Assembly: GCA_002633005.1 (NCBI GenBank)
Contig: NMRA01000020.1
Location: forward strand, 213,621-277,620
Reading direction: 5' to 3'
Origin: Phoronis australis
Taxonomy: Eukaryota; Phoronida; Phoronidae
Length of the DNA: 64,000 bases
Below the pieces are notes generated by a model that was given only the letters and a program-made list of their open reading frames with translations, ran no database searches and was not told where the DNA came from. Position 1 is the first letter of the stretch, and every line of letters starts with the position of its first letter. Shown here piece by piece: positions 34,931 to 46,840 of the stretch. The position numbers were made by a program, and so were the translations under genes.

Positions 34931-36677
34931 TATTCTTCACATCCAGTTATTCGTACTTTCGCTATACAAGCTTTTGATACACCCTGTAGTCAAACAAGGT
35001 TTGTTTTTGAAAGTAGGTGGAGATGACGTGCAACTTTCCCGAGTTCATCAGCAAATATCAAATTGACTTACTTATGCAGTTACTTAGGTCTGATTATATG
35101 AAATATGTGTAAACAGTCCGGTATAGAAAGCGACGTTGTAAATCATCTATGACAAGGTTTACAAACCACAAGTACACTGTGTATGCTTACTAAAGTATAT
35201 ATTCCGTGACGCTTCTTATGACGTAACAATAGAATTGACAGAGGTCGTGACCTTTTAAGAAACGCTGAGTTATTCTTGGCATACATTTGTGCAACTTCCC
35301 CGCTGATCAAGTCATGTGCCGAGCATGGAATACTACATTCGTATCCACGACAAGGACTATCAAAAAAATTCCCGATCAGCAAGATCTGTTCTAGATTTGG
35401 TCACTCCGACGTGGGCAAAATAACCAAATAAAATCTGACACAAAAGTAGAGTCATTAACAGCAACATCGCTCATCCTTGAGTAAACTAAATTATTTACTG
35501 GAGTTGGAAAAACTGACGTTCCACAGGGACTGTTCATCTACTACTAAAATTGTAGTGCGCTCTTTTGGGTCGGCTTTCGGCGATTGCGTCACCTGACCTT
35601 GACTAGTTTCTTTTTCCCGATTTCAAAAGCTTATTCATAGTGATTGAACGCCCTCTCCCGATGTGGATGCTCGGGGCGGACGCCCAGTCGAAACCCAACC
35701 CCCTTCTGCACGCTACTGGTGAGGTTGGAATGTTAAATTACGGGAAAGAATTCATAAATTATGGTGTATAAGCAAATAAGTAAATTATACTGTTTAAGCA
35801 AAGATTCCTCGCCTCAAAGTACATGAGTCTACGGAACGCAGCTCGTGTTGATGCATTTATAAAACACCGACTTGTTTCAAGAGCCACTTACCGCAGTCAC
35901 CAGCCGCGCCTCCGTGGGGCACTTATCCCACGGTTGTAGGCTGCTGTCGAGCATAATTTTATCATTTGTCATTATGATGCCAATAAAATTTCTTTTTTTC
36001 ATAGTCAGTTGCCATGCAGATATAATACGCTTGAAAAATTGAACGAGGAGTCTTTAAAAAATCAGCACATGTATAGCAGGTAATATAGAACTCGGGTTTC
36101 TGTCTTTATTATAACTTAGATGGGGAAACCAGATGTTCACTTTGCATAATAGAACGAGGCAAAACACCACGAGGTGGCATACCTAAAAGTGGCGCTCAGA
36201 ACTTTTAGCAGCTCCGACTTTCGAAAATTGGTCAAACTTGCGGCGCGTTTATCTCTTTGGTTCAAAAAGTAGTGCCTAGTGGGGACTCCAAAGCGGAACT
36301 TTTTCTTTGGAGATAATTGACTTAAGAACAAACTTCATTGGTCATTGGTTATGATTTTTGACACAATGAGATGGCCAATAGTTGCCCACAAGGGTCACAC
36401 ATCCGAATGCTAGTATTGTTAGCGTGCAGTCCTAACGATTTATTAAGTCGGATACAAGTTTGACATTATTTCTAATGAGAACCTAAGTTCGCAGCAGCTG
36501 TATTCCGGAAGCCGTTATTTCAAAGGTTTCGAAGTACAGGGGACACGCGGTTATCTATTTAGTTACCTTTTTGAATTTGCTGATTGGTTATCATGGCGCC
36601 ATACTGCACAAATCAGCTTTAAAATTAACGTGCATTATCAAAATTTAGCACACATGAGCAAACCAGTTTGGTTTTAT
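34931..36677. other. No gene seen
   Basis: No supported coding sequence; scattered short frames only. Confidence 0.4.
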
Positions 36678-36748
36678 TTGGCAAACTTTTGTTTGCGAAC
36701 TTGCCCAAGCTCGAGTTCGGTCGAGTTTGCAAACAAAAAGTTTGCCAA
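36678..36748. repeat. Long hairpin
   Basis: TTGGCAAACTTTTGTTTGC at the left is inverted at the right as GCAAACAAAAAGTTTGCCAA. Arms are about 23 bp with one extra base and one mismatch, and the outer loop contains CTCGAG. Confidence 0.85.
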
Positions 36749-37213
36749 TATGGACTGTTCTTAATATTGCGTGACTGCATTGCACTAAATATGGATTTTC
36801 ATGGGCCCCTTGTGCTCATGAGGTCCCCGGACAAGTGCACGGACGGCCTCAGCACGTTGTCTTAGGGAGTTTTATTTTACTTGTGGCAACTTCAACGATT
36901 GTACTTGACCTGTGTGATTTCTGAACGAGACGCATTAGCGAAGAGAAATGTCAACGAATTATTATTACAGGCAAGTAATTTTATGTAGAGACACCAGTCC
37001 TCAAGCTGACTGGCTTGAACTGGTTCGCAGCCGGTCTGCTGGATTCACGGCATGCATGTTTGCGAATTACAGTGCGATGCTAAAATTGATGTTCATGCAA
37101 ACACCGAGAAATCTTAAATAATATCTGAAATAAGCTGGTCAAAATTGTGCTAGCATTGCATTTAGAGGTGGGACAACATGGCTGCCACTACCGTACGGCT
37201 CATGAGCCCGATA
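36749..37213. other. No gene seen
   Basis: No recognisable feature. Confidence 0.35.
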
Positions 37214-37215
37214 AA

Positions 37216-37294
<79 letters not shown>

Positions 37295-37365
37295 GTGATC
37301 ATATCTACATCATCATCATCATCACCATCATTATCATCAGCATCATTATCGTCATCATCATCCCT
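37214..37365. repeat. (CAT)n microsatellite
   Basis: An uninterrupted CAT run from about 37215 to 37294, then imperfect CAT/CATT copies to about 37365. The polyhistidine or polyisoleucine frames here are artefacts of the repeat. Confidence 0.95.
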
Positions 37366-38284
37366 ACTTTTGTCTGTTTGCGTATTTTGTTTGTGGTTGG
37401 ATCTCTTGAGAACAGTCTCAGGGTGTTCCTTCAAAATTGGAATCCTGGTGTAAAACGGATATCCCAGAGTCGAAAACAAACCCTCGCACCATCAAAACAG
37501 CTAAGCAGCTCGAAAAACACGAACATCGAAGTTTAAAACACGAACCTCAATTTTTAAGACAGGAACACCGGGGATCAAACAGGACACCCGGACAAGTTTT
37601 TCAAATCTTCTGAGGCTATGCCAGTAACCTTAAACTTTGAGTTAAATCATCTTCAAATACTTTCCAGATATTTTATGCATTTTTTGTTAAATTTGTCACT
37701 AATATAACGTAACTTATGTAATATCGACTTCCTTATTTCATTATTGTCGGTAAAACTTGTGCAACTTGTCTTGCAGGCGAATTTGAACGTTGTTATCTCA
37801 GTGAATATGTAGTTAATTTCAGATTATTCAATAGTTTCCCAAAAATATTTCAAAAATGAAAATAAAAATATTATTTCGATTTTCGAGCACCATTGTTAAT
37901 TAATTCCTTTATAAATCTTTACAACCGGCCGCGATTTAGGGTTCGTCGATTTACTTGTCGAGAGTATATAATTTCCGGTACAGTCAATGGACCGCGACAA
38001 GTATTCACTGAAAAGACCTGCAACGTCACCAACTTCACCGTCACCAACTTCACCATTCTTGGCCTCAAAAAGTGTACTTCAACTCCTCATCGATCATTAA
38101 AACGGAATTTGGAATCGGAATTTCTGAACTCAACTCGTTCACACTTTTTTGGAGGATCATTGTTGCAAAACTTGTTTTGAATTTCGGTTTGCTGGTATAA
38201 AATGCTACATACTTGTAATGAAACGAAACCAGTTCCGGTAATTTGCTGTATGCACGCAACCTCTTGGAAGTAGATCAGTTTCCC
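37366..38284. other. No gene seen
   Basis: Between 38025 and 38056 the word CACCAACTTCACC is tandemly repeated 2-3 times. No coding call. Confidence 0.35.
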
Positions 38285-39093
38285 TGTCATTGAGTATGGA
38301 TAGAAGTCCAGTTGAGAACGTGAGTTCCTTTAAATATCTGGCACTAATATATGATCAAAATCTTTAATTCTGTCACCACGAGGATTATATCTCGAAAAAG
38401 GTGTCTAATAAAATTGGCGTATTGAAACGCATCAGTAAATTTATGAACAGAGTAACACTGAAACCCCTTTTTAATGCTATCATTCAACGTCACCTAGATT
38501 ATTGCCTCCCGGTGTGGGGCGATGCATCAGACAAGGATATGAAAACCATCCAGGTTATCCAAAATAGGGCTGCCCGGATTATTCTGGGAGCTGGTGTGAG
38601 AGATATTAACATTGAAAACCTTCACACGGAAACTGGAATAATGAAAATACTCACAAGACCTAAATTCCTATCTGCTTGTTGTATGTGCAAAAGTTTTAAA
38701 CGTCTTGTCCCAACATACTTAAGTGCTAAGTTTAGGATGGCTACTAATCACTACAACACTAGGTCCTCATTGTCATCCAATTTCAATCTCCCGAAACCCA
38801 GAAACGAAACTGGAAAAAATCATTTTCCTACAGCGGGACCTAGTTATGGAACACTGTCGCTTCCGATGTCAAATCTGCATCACCCTTGATAACCTTTAAA
38901 AGAATTATAAGAAATCAATTTAACTTTCATTCAGCATCCCTATATCAGACTATTTTTTATTCATATGTATATAATTATGTGTGTATATGTGTATGTGTGT
39001 GTATGTAGTTGTGTATTCGAGTGTATGTTTGTATTTATGCATGTATGTATGTGTATGTATGTATGTATTTATGTGTATAAGTGTGCATGTGTT

Positions 39094-39149
<56 letters not shown>

Positions 39150-39480
39150 TGTATATATTTGATATGTCTTACTTTTATTAACTATTTATTGTCTGTTTTA
39201 TTAAATATATTATATTTATATTTTAGCTAATCATCTTGTCTCACTTTTATTATCTTCTATTTATCATATCTTGTTTTTTTTGTTTCATCGGTCTTTCCAT
39301 GTTAATTTCTTATTCTTTGCTGATTATTTAAATAGTGTCTTTCATTTTGTAATTCTGTTAAAGTTTGTCTTACTGTCTGTATGTTTTTATTGAGGCCCTC
39401 CATGGAAAGCAATGTGAACTGATGGGGCTACCCTCATTGTAAATATTACATTAATAATAATAATAATAATAATAATGATG
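38285..39480 (+). mobile_element. CR1/jockey-type LINE 3' end
   Basis: From about 38290 the plus strand encodes the post-RT region of a non-LTR polyprotein: PVENVSSFKYLAL, then an open frame at 38401-38889. That frame has FNAIIQRHLDYCLPVWG, the typical H.DYC..VWG block, and QVIQNRAARIILG (IQNRAAR.I.G motif). A frameshift near 38835 moves the last block (WNTVASDVKSAS...TFKRI) into another frame. After low-complexity sequence, the GAGGCCCTCCATGGAAAGCAATG segment leads into (TAA)n repeats at 39451, a usual CR1-type 3' terminus. A stop at about 38368 and the frameshift show it is inactive. Confidence 0.8.
38960..39147. repeat. (TG)/(TA) microsatellites
   Basis: TATG/TGTG-rich from 38960 and pure (TA)n at about 39098-39146, in the LINE 3' region. 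Confidence 0.9.
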
Positions 39481-39496
39481 ATGATGATGATGATGA

Positions 39497-39542
<46 letters not shown>

Positions 39543-39662
39543 GCTACTACTACTGCTACTACTACTACTAATAATAATAATGATAATAATAATGATACTA
39601 CTACTACTACTACCACTACTACTACTACTAATAATAATAATAATAATGATAATGATACTAAT
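39451..39662. repeat. (TAA)n/(TGA)n/(CTA)n compound microsatellite
   Basis: Alternating blocks of TAA, TGA and CTA triplets adjoining the LINE tail. Confidence 0.95.
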
Positions 39663-40844
39663 TGATTGAATCACTGACAAAGGCCACAGTGAACCTGGAT
39701 GACTCGTACTTACTATTGCCACGATGGAATGAGCACGGTCTAAACACAATGCATAAGCCTACGAGTCGTCGCACTCGACCTGGCCGGGGATGAGGATCTG
39801 GCATCACTCGCCCTAGAATGGCAGCAGTTTGTTCGTTATTTTAAAAATTTGCAAATACACTTACAAGGTGGCGAGTCCTTCATAGTAACGCCGCTTTTGT
39901 GTTTGGTCGAAACACGATTCCTTGAAATGTGCCTCACGACTGAATCGCACGTTCCACATTGACATTCCACACCCTCGTGCGATGCACAAACCGACGCCAT
40001 TTCTTGACAACTTTCGCATTCATAGAAACTTTGACAACAGAGACGTTCTCGGTCATGTTGCTATTACTACAACCTTCACAAACGTTCCTTTTCATGCCTG
40101 TGAAAGATGGCTCTCCGCGAACTTACCTCACAACTCCTCAGTATCGCACTGACTGGTAAAAACAACAATGGCAGACATGGTCTTCCTTTCATTACCACGA
40201 TAATAGAAAAAAAGTTTTGTCTTATTTCTTAGGAGCACTTACACAAAAGGCTATTGAATCTCTTAAGATGTGTTAGTAAAAATCTTTTTGAGACACAGGG
40301 GTAACTGTTCTTCGCTTTCCGGACATCATCCAAACACAAAAAATGGGGAGCTAGAGGATGAAAAAAATTCTTCAGGTTGATTTTGAACCGAGCATAATCC
40401 CCTTTCTTGGAGATACACTTTCATTCCCGGTACTTTTGAACTGTTGAAAGCGAAAATATTTCCATGGCCACGCACCTCCATGGTTTCCGGCATGACCTGT
40501 GAAAATGTGCCTGATATTCCAAATCGAGACACGTGTTTTCTTTCTTTCGTGACAAAGGAGAGTTCTATCGCTAGTGTGTAATCCGAAACGGCACTAATGA
40601 ATAGAATCTAATCAACTCCCCACCCCCGTCGCTTCCATTGCATAATTTGGAAATCACTCCCGTAGCCGGCAAATCCGTTCCCCTCTATGGCAGAGGTCGG
40701 GATCGGCAGCATGCTACTATTTTAAAGGCTTTTTTGTTTTGTATTCACGAATTGTTCTTTCTATGCTTGGTGTGTTTCGGCATGAAAATAAACTGGTTCG
40801 TAACGTCATTACATACAAACTTTGTTACACCCTAATCTGCCTCC
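39663..40844. other. No gene assigned
   Basis: Several 60-76 codon frames (for example 39922-40152) show no domain. Confidence 0.35.
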
Positions 40845-40991
40845 CGTTCAGTAACGCTAGGACCTAGCTTAAAAGCAAGACTTTGCGAGATTACACGAGA
40901 TATTGCCGTGTATTTTAAATAAGAGCACGTGACCTTGACTAGCTTTTGGCTAGGTCCTAGCGTACACGTAGGTCCTAGCGTCTACTGAACG
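40845..40991. mobile_element. 147-bp MITE upstream of the riboflavin transporter
   Basis: Left CGTTCAGTAACGCTAGGACC; right end in reverse complement GCGTTCAGTAGACGCTAGGA. The CTAGGACCTA word occurs three times. It ends 148 bp before the start codon at 41140, so it may overlap the promoter. Target duplication not resolved. Confidence 0.7.
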
Positions 40992-41139
40992 CACGCCTGG
41001 CTATGCTCTCAAGTAGGTTTATTGCACTTCCTTTTTTCACTAGTCTGAATGCCGACCTTCGTGTCACCCTGTATTTTTTGCGATAAGATGACATACTCTT
41101 AGTCTCTTTCATCACCCTATTCCATGCACCAAGATAGTC

Positions 41140-44100
41140 ATGGCGTCCACATCGGTAGCCCTATATATTCTTGTCGTTTTGTTTACCATGTCTGGATTTT
41201 CAGACGTTGACTCGTTATGGGCCGAATTGCCTATTTTGGTACAGCGACTGCCTGAGTATTGGTTGTTACCAAGTTACTTCATGGTAATCGTGGGAGTCGC
41301 TTGTGTGTCAACAATAATTTACGTTGGTTTACATAGATGTAGACCGGACACAGTGAACGAGGTTTCCGTGCAATACGGAATGAACGCAACTTCGATATTT
41401 TGCTTCATTCTGTTAATTTTCTTCTGGAATTCAACAGTGGAGATCAATGGAGAGTCACACAGTGTTATTTTCTTGGTGGTAATCTCTCTGCTGTCATTGA
41501 AGACCCAGACGGCGCCTGTCGTAATTCTACCGTACTTAGCAAGGTTTCCCTCCGTCTACCTCACGGCCTCGTTTGTTGGGGATGGATTAGGCGGCGTGAT
41601 ACCATCGATTGTATCACTCATTCAAGGTGCGGGAGAGTACCAGTGCTTGAACACGTCAGCGGAATTCAATCAAACACGGAGCTCTCAATTCAAGAATTAT
41701 TCTTCAGATTCTGTGACTGAGTGGGAACAGGTTTATTCACCGCTCTTGTTTTCAGTGGAAATTTTTCTCGTTATAACGACATTAACACTTGTTCTCTATG
41801 CTACATCTTTTCTTTTATTGCATCACCACCCATGGTGCAAGAAGTTCCACGTGACCAAAGGAGAACTCAGCACAAAAAACCATGAGGACACTGGCGAAAT
41901 GTTCTCATCAACTGCGGCTATCGTTAGCGATGATTATGCAATGGCAACAAACGGAAATACTTACTCCCATAGTAGGCCGTCCATCACACATAGCAACCGG
42001 TCTCAGGAACATAAGGAAACCGTTGCGAATGGGATAGAATTTGAGACTATTCAAGCCCTTGGGGAGAATGTTGTTCTTTCTAAGTCGATGAGTAGATTTC
42101 TCATTTTTCAATACGGCTTCAATTTTGGACTAAACTATGGAGTCTTGTATCCTGTTCAGTCCTACGCTCTTCTTCCTTACGGTGAGTATCAATGCTTGCA
42201 TCTTTAATTTGTAAATTATCACATATCATTCGTAAAGAAGACAAACCGCTGAACTATAAATCACTCCAGCATTTTTGCAGACAAACCCTGAGCGAACATT
42301 CGGAATGTATTAGATAGCTGGAAACAACAAAAGTCAAATTCACTCGTCTAAGCTCGTTGCAGGGCCCACTAGGCACTTGCCCGGGGCCCCACGACCACAG
42401 GGACCTCACACCGATCAGTGTTGGATTTGACTCACGGTAGTAAAAGTGTAGTGATACGAATTTACACGCTATGTGCTGTATCAACCATTGAGCAAACGGT
42501 AACTATTGTACGCGCCAGCACCAAAGAGAATCAGGGTCCTGTCTTGAATTCACAACTGTAGATCTCGCACAACTTAATGGCTCTACACTCTATATAAAAA
42601 ATTCATGTGTCAATTTTGTATCGCGAAAGGTGTGTGCTACAGTTCTTTAAGACAGTCACATTTCCTTTGAATTTTCCTTTGTGAGACACTCCTGTTCTAC
42701 GCTTGAGCAGGCGACCAATCTTTGACAATGACAATGCCAACAACATTTTGTGCTTAGGTTGGTTTGAATGTTGTGAAATGACTAGACTTTCATGGAAAGT
42801 TAATTCGAAGCAATTTGTACGTAAAATTCAACTCTTTGCAGGTAATTTAGCATTCTCTCTCGGCAACAGACTCTCGACGGTCGCGCTCTCTGGCGCCGGA
42901 TTACTTGCCCTGTTCATTCCCACCCGCTCAGTCAAGGTGGTCACTATACACTTTGTGGTCGGTTTACTAACGTCCATTTACATCATGTTTGTGGCGGCAA
43001 TGAGTCCGAATCCGCCACTTAGGGGCACTGATGAAGGCGTTGTACTGGCGGTACGTAGACATTAGGCCTTAATTCCAGCATTTTACATTTGTAGTAAGTC
43101 TATCCAGGCGATTCGGGCTGTCGCGCCATCTTGTGGAGACGCGACACCCTCCAAAATAACAGGACAAGTGCACAAGATACAAGTAACTGTTACAAATTTG
43201 TAGGACAGTTCGGGTGGTGTCTGGGTGGATGTTTGCCGAAAAATAACTTGTATCAACTGCGGGAAGGATGTCAGAGGTACTAGTGACCAAGGGGGCACTC
43301 TTGGAGGGAAGGGAAGTGGAAACGACGGTACCGGGAAACAGATTTTGGGTCAGTCTTTCAACCTTGTGACATCCCATTGCATGTTTCAACAAATAAACGA
43401 AAGTAAGAATTCATTGTGGGTCTTTGCTTGTTGCTCAGCCCAGATAAGCATTTTGTCAATTTCGCGACATCGTCTTCTTGTAATGCATACGACAGATGGC
43501 GTGGCCATCCACAAGTGCCTAGTCTTGTCACCAGCGCATGTTTTGGCAGATATACGAAAATCACAGCATCGAGTATTAATGTCGTCAACTGGCATGACAT
43601 GTGCTCTGCTTAGGAACCAAAACTGATTTTAGATGGTGAAAGCATACCTCATGTCGGAATATGGGGGTCAATGGGACTTGAACCCAGGACCTCATGTCAA
43701 AGACATACCTGCTACATTTCAATACGATCCCGGGTGATTGTTACGATGTAAAATTGCATGTGCAAATTATGTATGTATCATGTTTTCTTGAATTCTGCAC
43801 ACTTTTGATTATTACGCTTTTTTAGACATGTACCCTCAATGTTAACATTATCGTCAATCATGTTTTAATACATATCACGACTTTTTGCCATAAGAGTATG
43901 TTCCAGAAAAGTGGATTAATCCTTTCAGAACATTCTTATTGACCTTTTCAGAGTTCTAAAGCTTGCATGGATTTGGTCGAGTCCAGTTATACAGTAATCG
44001 TAATGCTTAGATTAAGCTAATTTAGGGCGCTGCGAAGAAAAGTTGCGCTATGTTCCCAACCAGTCAATAACTATTGTAAAATACAAGGTCGGACTTGTAA

Positions 44101-44892
44101 AATACCTTCATCAGCATAGCAGAAAATTTATGTTTAACTTCTTCGATTTTTAGGACAAATTAATGTATTATTCTCTGTTTTATTCATGTATTTTCATTAC
44201 GTTTTTGGGTCCATAGCGGTACCTACGCCAGGATCCTCCTCACGCACAATTTTCCAAACGATGTGCCCCGGTCCTAATCTTCCCAAATAGGTTTAAATGT
44301 TTATCTTTTTATTTCGTTATTTTTGTTTGGCACTTTTCCATCAGAAGGTGACCCAACCGAACATTTTTACTAAAACTGAGTGAGAAAAGGAGGAAATGGT
44401 GATTAAGAGTACTGTATAGGCGGATTCAGGAGACAGGGCTGGTAGCGTGACCATGCTCTCTGGCCACGACAAAAACGCCGTCGACATCCCGTTTCTAAGG
44501 CTTACGCGGACATTTTTTCCTCAAAATTAAAATTCATAGCTGCTCCTCTGCGACATCCGAGATCTCCTTGTTTGATCAGCCCCATTCCATTTCCTAACGT
44601 TTTCACTACGAAAGCCAAAATTTGCGTACCAAAAGTTCCCTTAGTTGAGTTGTAAAGGAAATAAAATATTGCTTTTCACATATTGCAGGTGCTGTCCTGG
44701 ATAGTAATGTCCGTCACGTTAGGCTATGCTCGCGTTGGCCTTGCAACAATTTTAAAAGAATCTGGTGGAAAGGAGCCCCTAGTGTACGCAGGAGCTACGA
44801 ACGTTGCTTGTACGGTCTTCGGCAGCATACTCATGTTTGTTTTAGTCAATGTCCTAAACCTTTTTAAGGATACTGCTCCGTGTCCAAACTGA
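41140..44892 (+). CDS. SLC52A: Riboflavin transporter, SLC52A family
   Basis: Three exons: 41140-42181, 42842-43050 and 44689-44892 (TGA), all GT/AG, phases 1 and 0, about 484 residues. SLC52/RFVT proteins are plasma-membrane riboflavin carriers of 448-469 residues with about eleven membrane spans. Family features include an N-terminal helix followed by DSLWAELPILVQRLPE (human: GLWVELPLLV..LPE). HSVIFLVVISLLSL is followed by APVVILPYLARFPSVYLTAS and FVGDGLGGVIPSIVSLIQG with a CLNTS glycosylation-type site. A long hydrophilic central loop spans residues ~235-310. Exon 2 encodes NLAFSLGNRLSTVALSGAG...MSPNPPLRG, and exon 3 VLSWIVMSVTLGYARVGLAT and FVLVNVLNLF. All exons are open. The paralogue number (1, 2 or 3) cannot be assigned. 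Intron 2 carries a tRNA-like SINE; a MITE lies just upstream. Confidence 0.95.
43655..43745 (-). mobile_element. tRNA-like SINE fragment in intron 2 of SLC52A
   Basis: The minus strand has CCTGGGTTCAAGTCCCAT (B-box/T-arm-like, 43688-43671) preceded by TGTCTTTGACATGAGG (anticodon-arm-like) and a weak A box TAGCAGGTATG. The acceptor stem does not pair, so this is not a functional tRNA. Confidence 0.5.
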
Positions 44893-45063
44893 GGTGCGCG
44901 TTGTCATACGGAGTGACATATGCGTTTGTGTTTCAGATTGACAAGTGTATTGTCATACTAATATTGACATAGTGAGTGACCTGTAAATTTTCATGCAATG
45001 CGACATGTGTTTGTATTTTGTCACAGAAAATGATATATAGTGTTAAAGTGACGTGCATTATTG

Positions 45064-45069
45064 AATAAA
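45064..45069 (+). terminator. Poly(A) signal of SLC52A
   Basis: AATAAA 172 nt after the stop codon; the first such signal downstream. Confidence 0.6.
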
Positions 45070-46485
45070 GAAAAGTACCTGTATGGATTCTTGATTCTTT
45101 CATTTGCAGTAACAATATGCCTTGCTCCCATTGCGCATAATCGCTTTTAACCTTTTCCTTGCTAGTCAGGCAGATGTGTTTTGATCTCTGAGCATAGTAA
45201 GTACTGAGCTCGACATTACTTGAGACCACGCACGGACCATAAATTTCCAGTCAACTCTTGACCCACTAATTGACCTTCGTTTTCAACATTAACTTGTGTC
45301 GGTTCTTCCCAATTCCAGAAAACACTTCCAAGGAGCAAGATGAGACCAGTAAACTCAATCAAAATAAGTTTCGACAGGCTGGGCGGGTTTATAATGCAGT
45401 TTGTTATGATTTGAAGAGTAGTTGACCTTTTAGATAGTTGTAGCTCTTTTAACGAGAGGTCATAAAACAAGCATTTGCTACAGTGTGAACAAAATGTCTC
45501 CCAACGCCACGGGATGTATGCATTTTTAATGAGATTGTTTTCTGTGGACACAAATTTTTGGATAAATTTCTCAGTTAAAGCGGTATTAAACCAATGCTTT
45601 GTTTTCTGTCAAAAACAACCTTTGTTTTGGAGTACCCAGGGGGCGGATACAGGATTTTGAGTTGGGGGTGGGGGGTAGGGCAGAGTATTAGCCAGGATGT
45701 AAAGTGTTCTTTTATTTCGCTGTTACGGATTTATTGGTATTTGGACACACCGTAGCCTACAAAGTTCGGCTGAGGCCAATTTACCAACACGATTGTTATC
45801 CCGGCCAGTGGCTCGGAACCAGTTCAGGCCTCGTCGTCGCGGCCGGACTGACTCGATCCCGGCCAGTGGCTCGGAACCCGATCAGGCCCGTCGCGGCCGC
45901 CGGTTTGGCAAGAACATAAACCAACTTGAGTTGGAAACTAAGCCTCCAGTCACGAAAAGACTATAATATTATAGTGAGCCAAAGAAATAATGTGCACGTC
46001 ATTATTTATGTGAATTAGCCACGAAACTGAAAATCTACTTACTTGTCGGGGGCCGCGAAGTCGGGTTCCCCTTTCACAGACCGTCAGGACAAAGGTTGTA
46101 CAGTAAATGATTTGAATAATGTATTTGTATTTCTGAACAAATATTCCCCTAACATGTGACCATAGCACATAAAATCGAGTAATTGTTTCACAACAGCTTT
46201 TTGTCATCAAACGCTGAATTAGCATGCGCTCACACGGCCTTGGTGGCTGGACAATTACCTTTATTGCCGGCATCAAAAGCCAGTAATTCAAACGCAGTGG
46301 TTTATTCATTGCTGGCTTCTCAACAATTGCACTCACGAATACCGACTGCAAAGGCATTACAATTTGTTTCTAATGAGACAGACTTTGTTTCAGTTTTATA
46401 TAAGCATTGATTAGGATGAGAATAATTCATTTTGAAACAGAACGCAAAATGATAAACGTCTACATGGCAACCCGAGTTAGTCAAA
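45070..46485. other. No gene seen; hAT-like MITE half at 45638-45697
   Basis: 45638-45697 (GGGCGGATACAGGATTTTGAG... then AGAGTATTAGCCAGGAT) matches one end of the hAT-like family. 45798-45905 has a duplicated CCCGGCCAGTGGCTCGGAAC word. No coding call. Confidence 0.45.
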
Positions 46486-46624
46486 AGCTCATCCGACGAA
46501 GACTCCACGGGTCGGATCGTTAGGTTCAGAGGCTATCAGTTCGAACCGGAATACACTGATCAAGAAATACTGGAGAGGCGTCGTGAACATGCACTGGCAA
46601 CGGAGTGTATGGACAGTTGTTTGG
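46486..46624 (+). CDS. Probable exon of a P2X7-intracellular-domain-like protein
   Basis: A strongly coding-like frame reads SSDEDSTGRIVRFRGYQFEP, then EYTDQEILERRREHALATEC, ending at a GTAAGC donor (46625). A Ser/Asp/Glu-rich start leading to YQFEPE is a pattern I associate with the many invertebrate proteins that have a C-terminal P2X7-type zinc-binding domain (WCxCGxC...CC). That diagnostic domain is not seen in this window, so the assignment is tentative. The 5' border (possible AG at 46484-46485) is uncertain. Confidence 0.35.
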
Positions 46625-46715
46625 TAAGCGGGAATTCGTCAGAGATCACTGTCGACGAAATGCCGGCCAGACACGGAGATGTTTCACGGCCTCTTGCTTG
46701 CTATTAACAGCGTAC

Positions 46716-46840
46716 CTTTCACTCTTCACTACCGCGAGCCACTTCCTAAGCATTTCAGGCTCTCGAGAAAGTCGAAAAAACGATATACCCGCTTTCTTCT
46801 CAGCTTCATAGTTCGGACAAGCCGGAACGATGCACCGCAC
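46716..46840 (-). CDS. THAP zinc-finger exon (N-terminal half of the domain)
   Basis: From ATG at 46840 the minus strand encodes MRCIVPACPNYEAEKKAGIS then FFRLSREPEMLRKWLAVVK. This has the C-x4-C pair, the hydrophobic FF.L segment and the invariant tryptophan of the C2CH THAP DNA-binding finger. GAAAG|GTACGC at 46716/46715 is a plausible donor, placed where the domain is still incomplete. The second half (CSxHF) should lie in another exon, but I did not find it. THAP fingers occur in cellular transcription factors and in P-element-like transposases, so the host gene may be of either kind. Confidence 0.6.

Noticed and set aside
37147-37536. Polyhistidine, polyisoleucine or polymethionine proteins
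   Set aside because: They are translations of a (CAT)n microsatellite in different frames, with no splice or domain support.
37214-39662. A CRISPR-like array among the regular repeats
   Set aside because: The repeats are simple triplets without spacers, in an animal genome.
39387-39749. Poly-Ser/Ile or poly-Leu frames
   Set aside because: Produced by the TAA/TGA/CTA triplet repeats adjoining a LINE tail.
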